Source: Planctomycetaceae bacterium
GTDB lineage: Bacteria; Planctomycetota; Planctomycetia; Pirellulales; Thermoguttaceae
Assembly: GCA_031267635.1 (NCBI GenBank)
Contig: JAIRYX010000212.1
Coordinates: 1-5,818 of the forward strand
Length of the DNA stretch: 5,818 nucleotides
Reading direction: 5' to 3'
Part shown: positions 5,686 to 5,818 of the stretch, in pieces
Position numbering within the stretch: position 1 is the first letter of the stretch
Layout of the letters: the number at the start of each line of letters is the position of its first letter
Notes under the pieces: model-generated
Database searches by the model: none
The model's input: only the letters and a program-made list of their open reading frames with translations
Told to the model about the DNA's origin: nothing
Position numbers and translations under genes: made by a program

Positions 5686-5818
5686 AACCCAAAAAGAATA
5701 AAAAATGGTAACTATTCAGTAGTATAAAACCGTTATTTGTACAGGAGTTACAATTTGTCAAAATTAAGTGATTTATGTCAATAAATATAGGTACAAAAAC
5801 CTAAGCTGCTAATATTTA
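5686..5818. other. AT-rich tail without a recognisable gene
   Basis: With the end of the methyltransferase remnant, 5641-5818 has 41 G+C in 178 bases. An ATGA overlap at 5682-5685 opens a nine-codon frame (MKPKKNKKW, stop at 5709-5711). An AGGAG at 5743-5747 precedes a TTG at 5755 that opens another nine-codon frame (MSKLSDLCQ, stop at 5782-5784). Both are too short to support as genes. They may be the heads of decayed or rearranged genes. The small inverted repeats at 5737-5753 (TTGTA/TACAA) and 5788-5803 (TAGGT/ACCTA) have five-base stems only. Confidence 0.5.

Noticed and set aside
5752..5803. Small palindromes (AATTT-GTCA-AAATT and TAGGT-ACAAAA-ACCTA) as operator or attachment site
   Set aside because: Five-base arms in a 23% G+C region are expected by chance, and no gene or integrase is nearby.
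1..5818. CRISPR array, tRNA, rRNA, riboswitch or retron-like RNA
   Set aside because: No regularly spaced repeats, tRNA-like cloverleaf, conserved rRNA segments or reverse transcriptase gene were seen on either strand.

Overview
The window looks like an accessory region of a bacterial chromosome. It holds a minus-strand block of secreted or surface-type proteins, and a decayed mobile element lies against its upstream end. The host is probably from the PVC lineage (Planctomycetes, Lentisphaerae, Kiritimatiellae and relatives). This rests mainly on the gene at 3508-4653, whose tryptophan-rich 'TQGDWLGR' and 'WDDHGEAYP' phrases resemble large proteins I associate with those phyla. That is recalled resemblance, not a search result. 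Base composition is patchy: 541-600 is 18/60 G+C, 4861-4980 is 65/120, and 5641-5818 is 41/178.

Region 1 (35-4653, minus strand). Three genes lie head to tail with gaps of 44 and 24 bases and are probably one transcription unit. In transcription order they are: a gene truncated at its 5' end (3508-4653); a 752-residue secreted protein with Ig-like beta-sandwich repeats and a C-terminal HEARH...E zincin-type motif (1205-3463); and a 381-residue exported alpha-helical protein of unknown function (35-1180). The last two have signal peptides and clear GGAG-type ribosome binding sites. No promoter or terminator for the unit is visible here.

Region 2 (about 4656-5240, plus strand). This is the left part of an IS5-family insertion sequence. 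Its transposase begins at 4693, keeps the N-terminal helix-turn-helix and the first catalytic Asp, and changes frame at an A8 run (5112-5119). It stops matching a transposase near residue pattern HDFKVYKETIGKG. The left end sits two bases from the apparent ATG of the minus-strand gene at 4653, so the IS appears to have cut off that gene's 5' part. No matching right end is found.

Region 3 (about 5234-5685, plus strand). The transposase frame runs straight into a remnant of a phage-type DNA (cytosine-5) methyltransferase. It joins just after the place where the catalytic PCQ loop would be. The remnant keeps the ENV motif and, in another frame, the C-terminal GNAIVPQVA motif, but lacks the cysteine motif and apparently motif VIII. 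It is a pseudogene shaped by several deletions.

Region 4 (5686-5818) is very AT-rich. It holds only tiny reading frames and weak hairpins.

The 'genes working together' story is limited to the three minus-strand genes, which plausibly make cell-surface or secreted proteins. The plus-strand half is genomic debris. No complete new defence, signalling or RNA system is visible.
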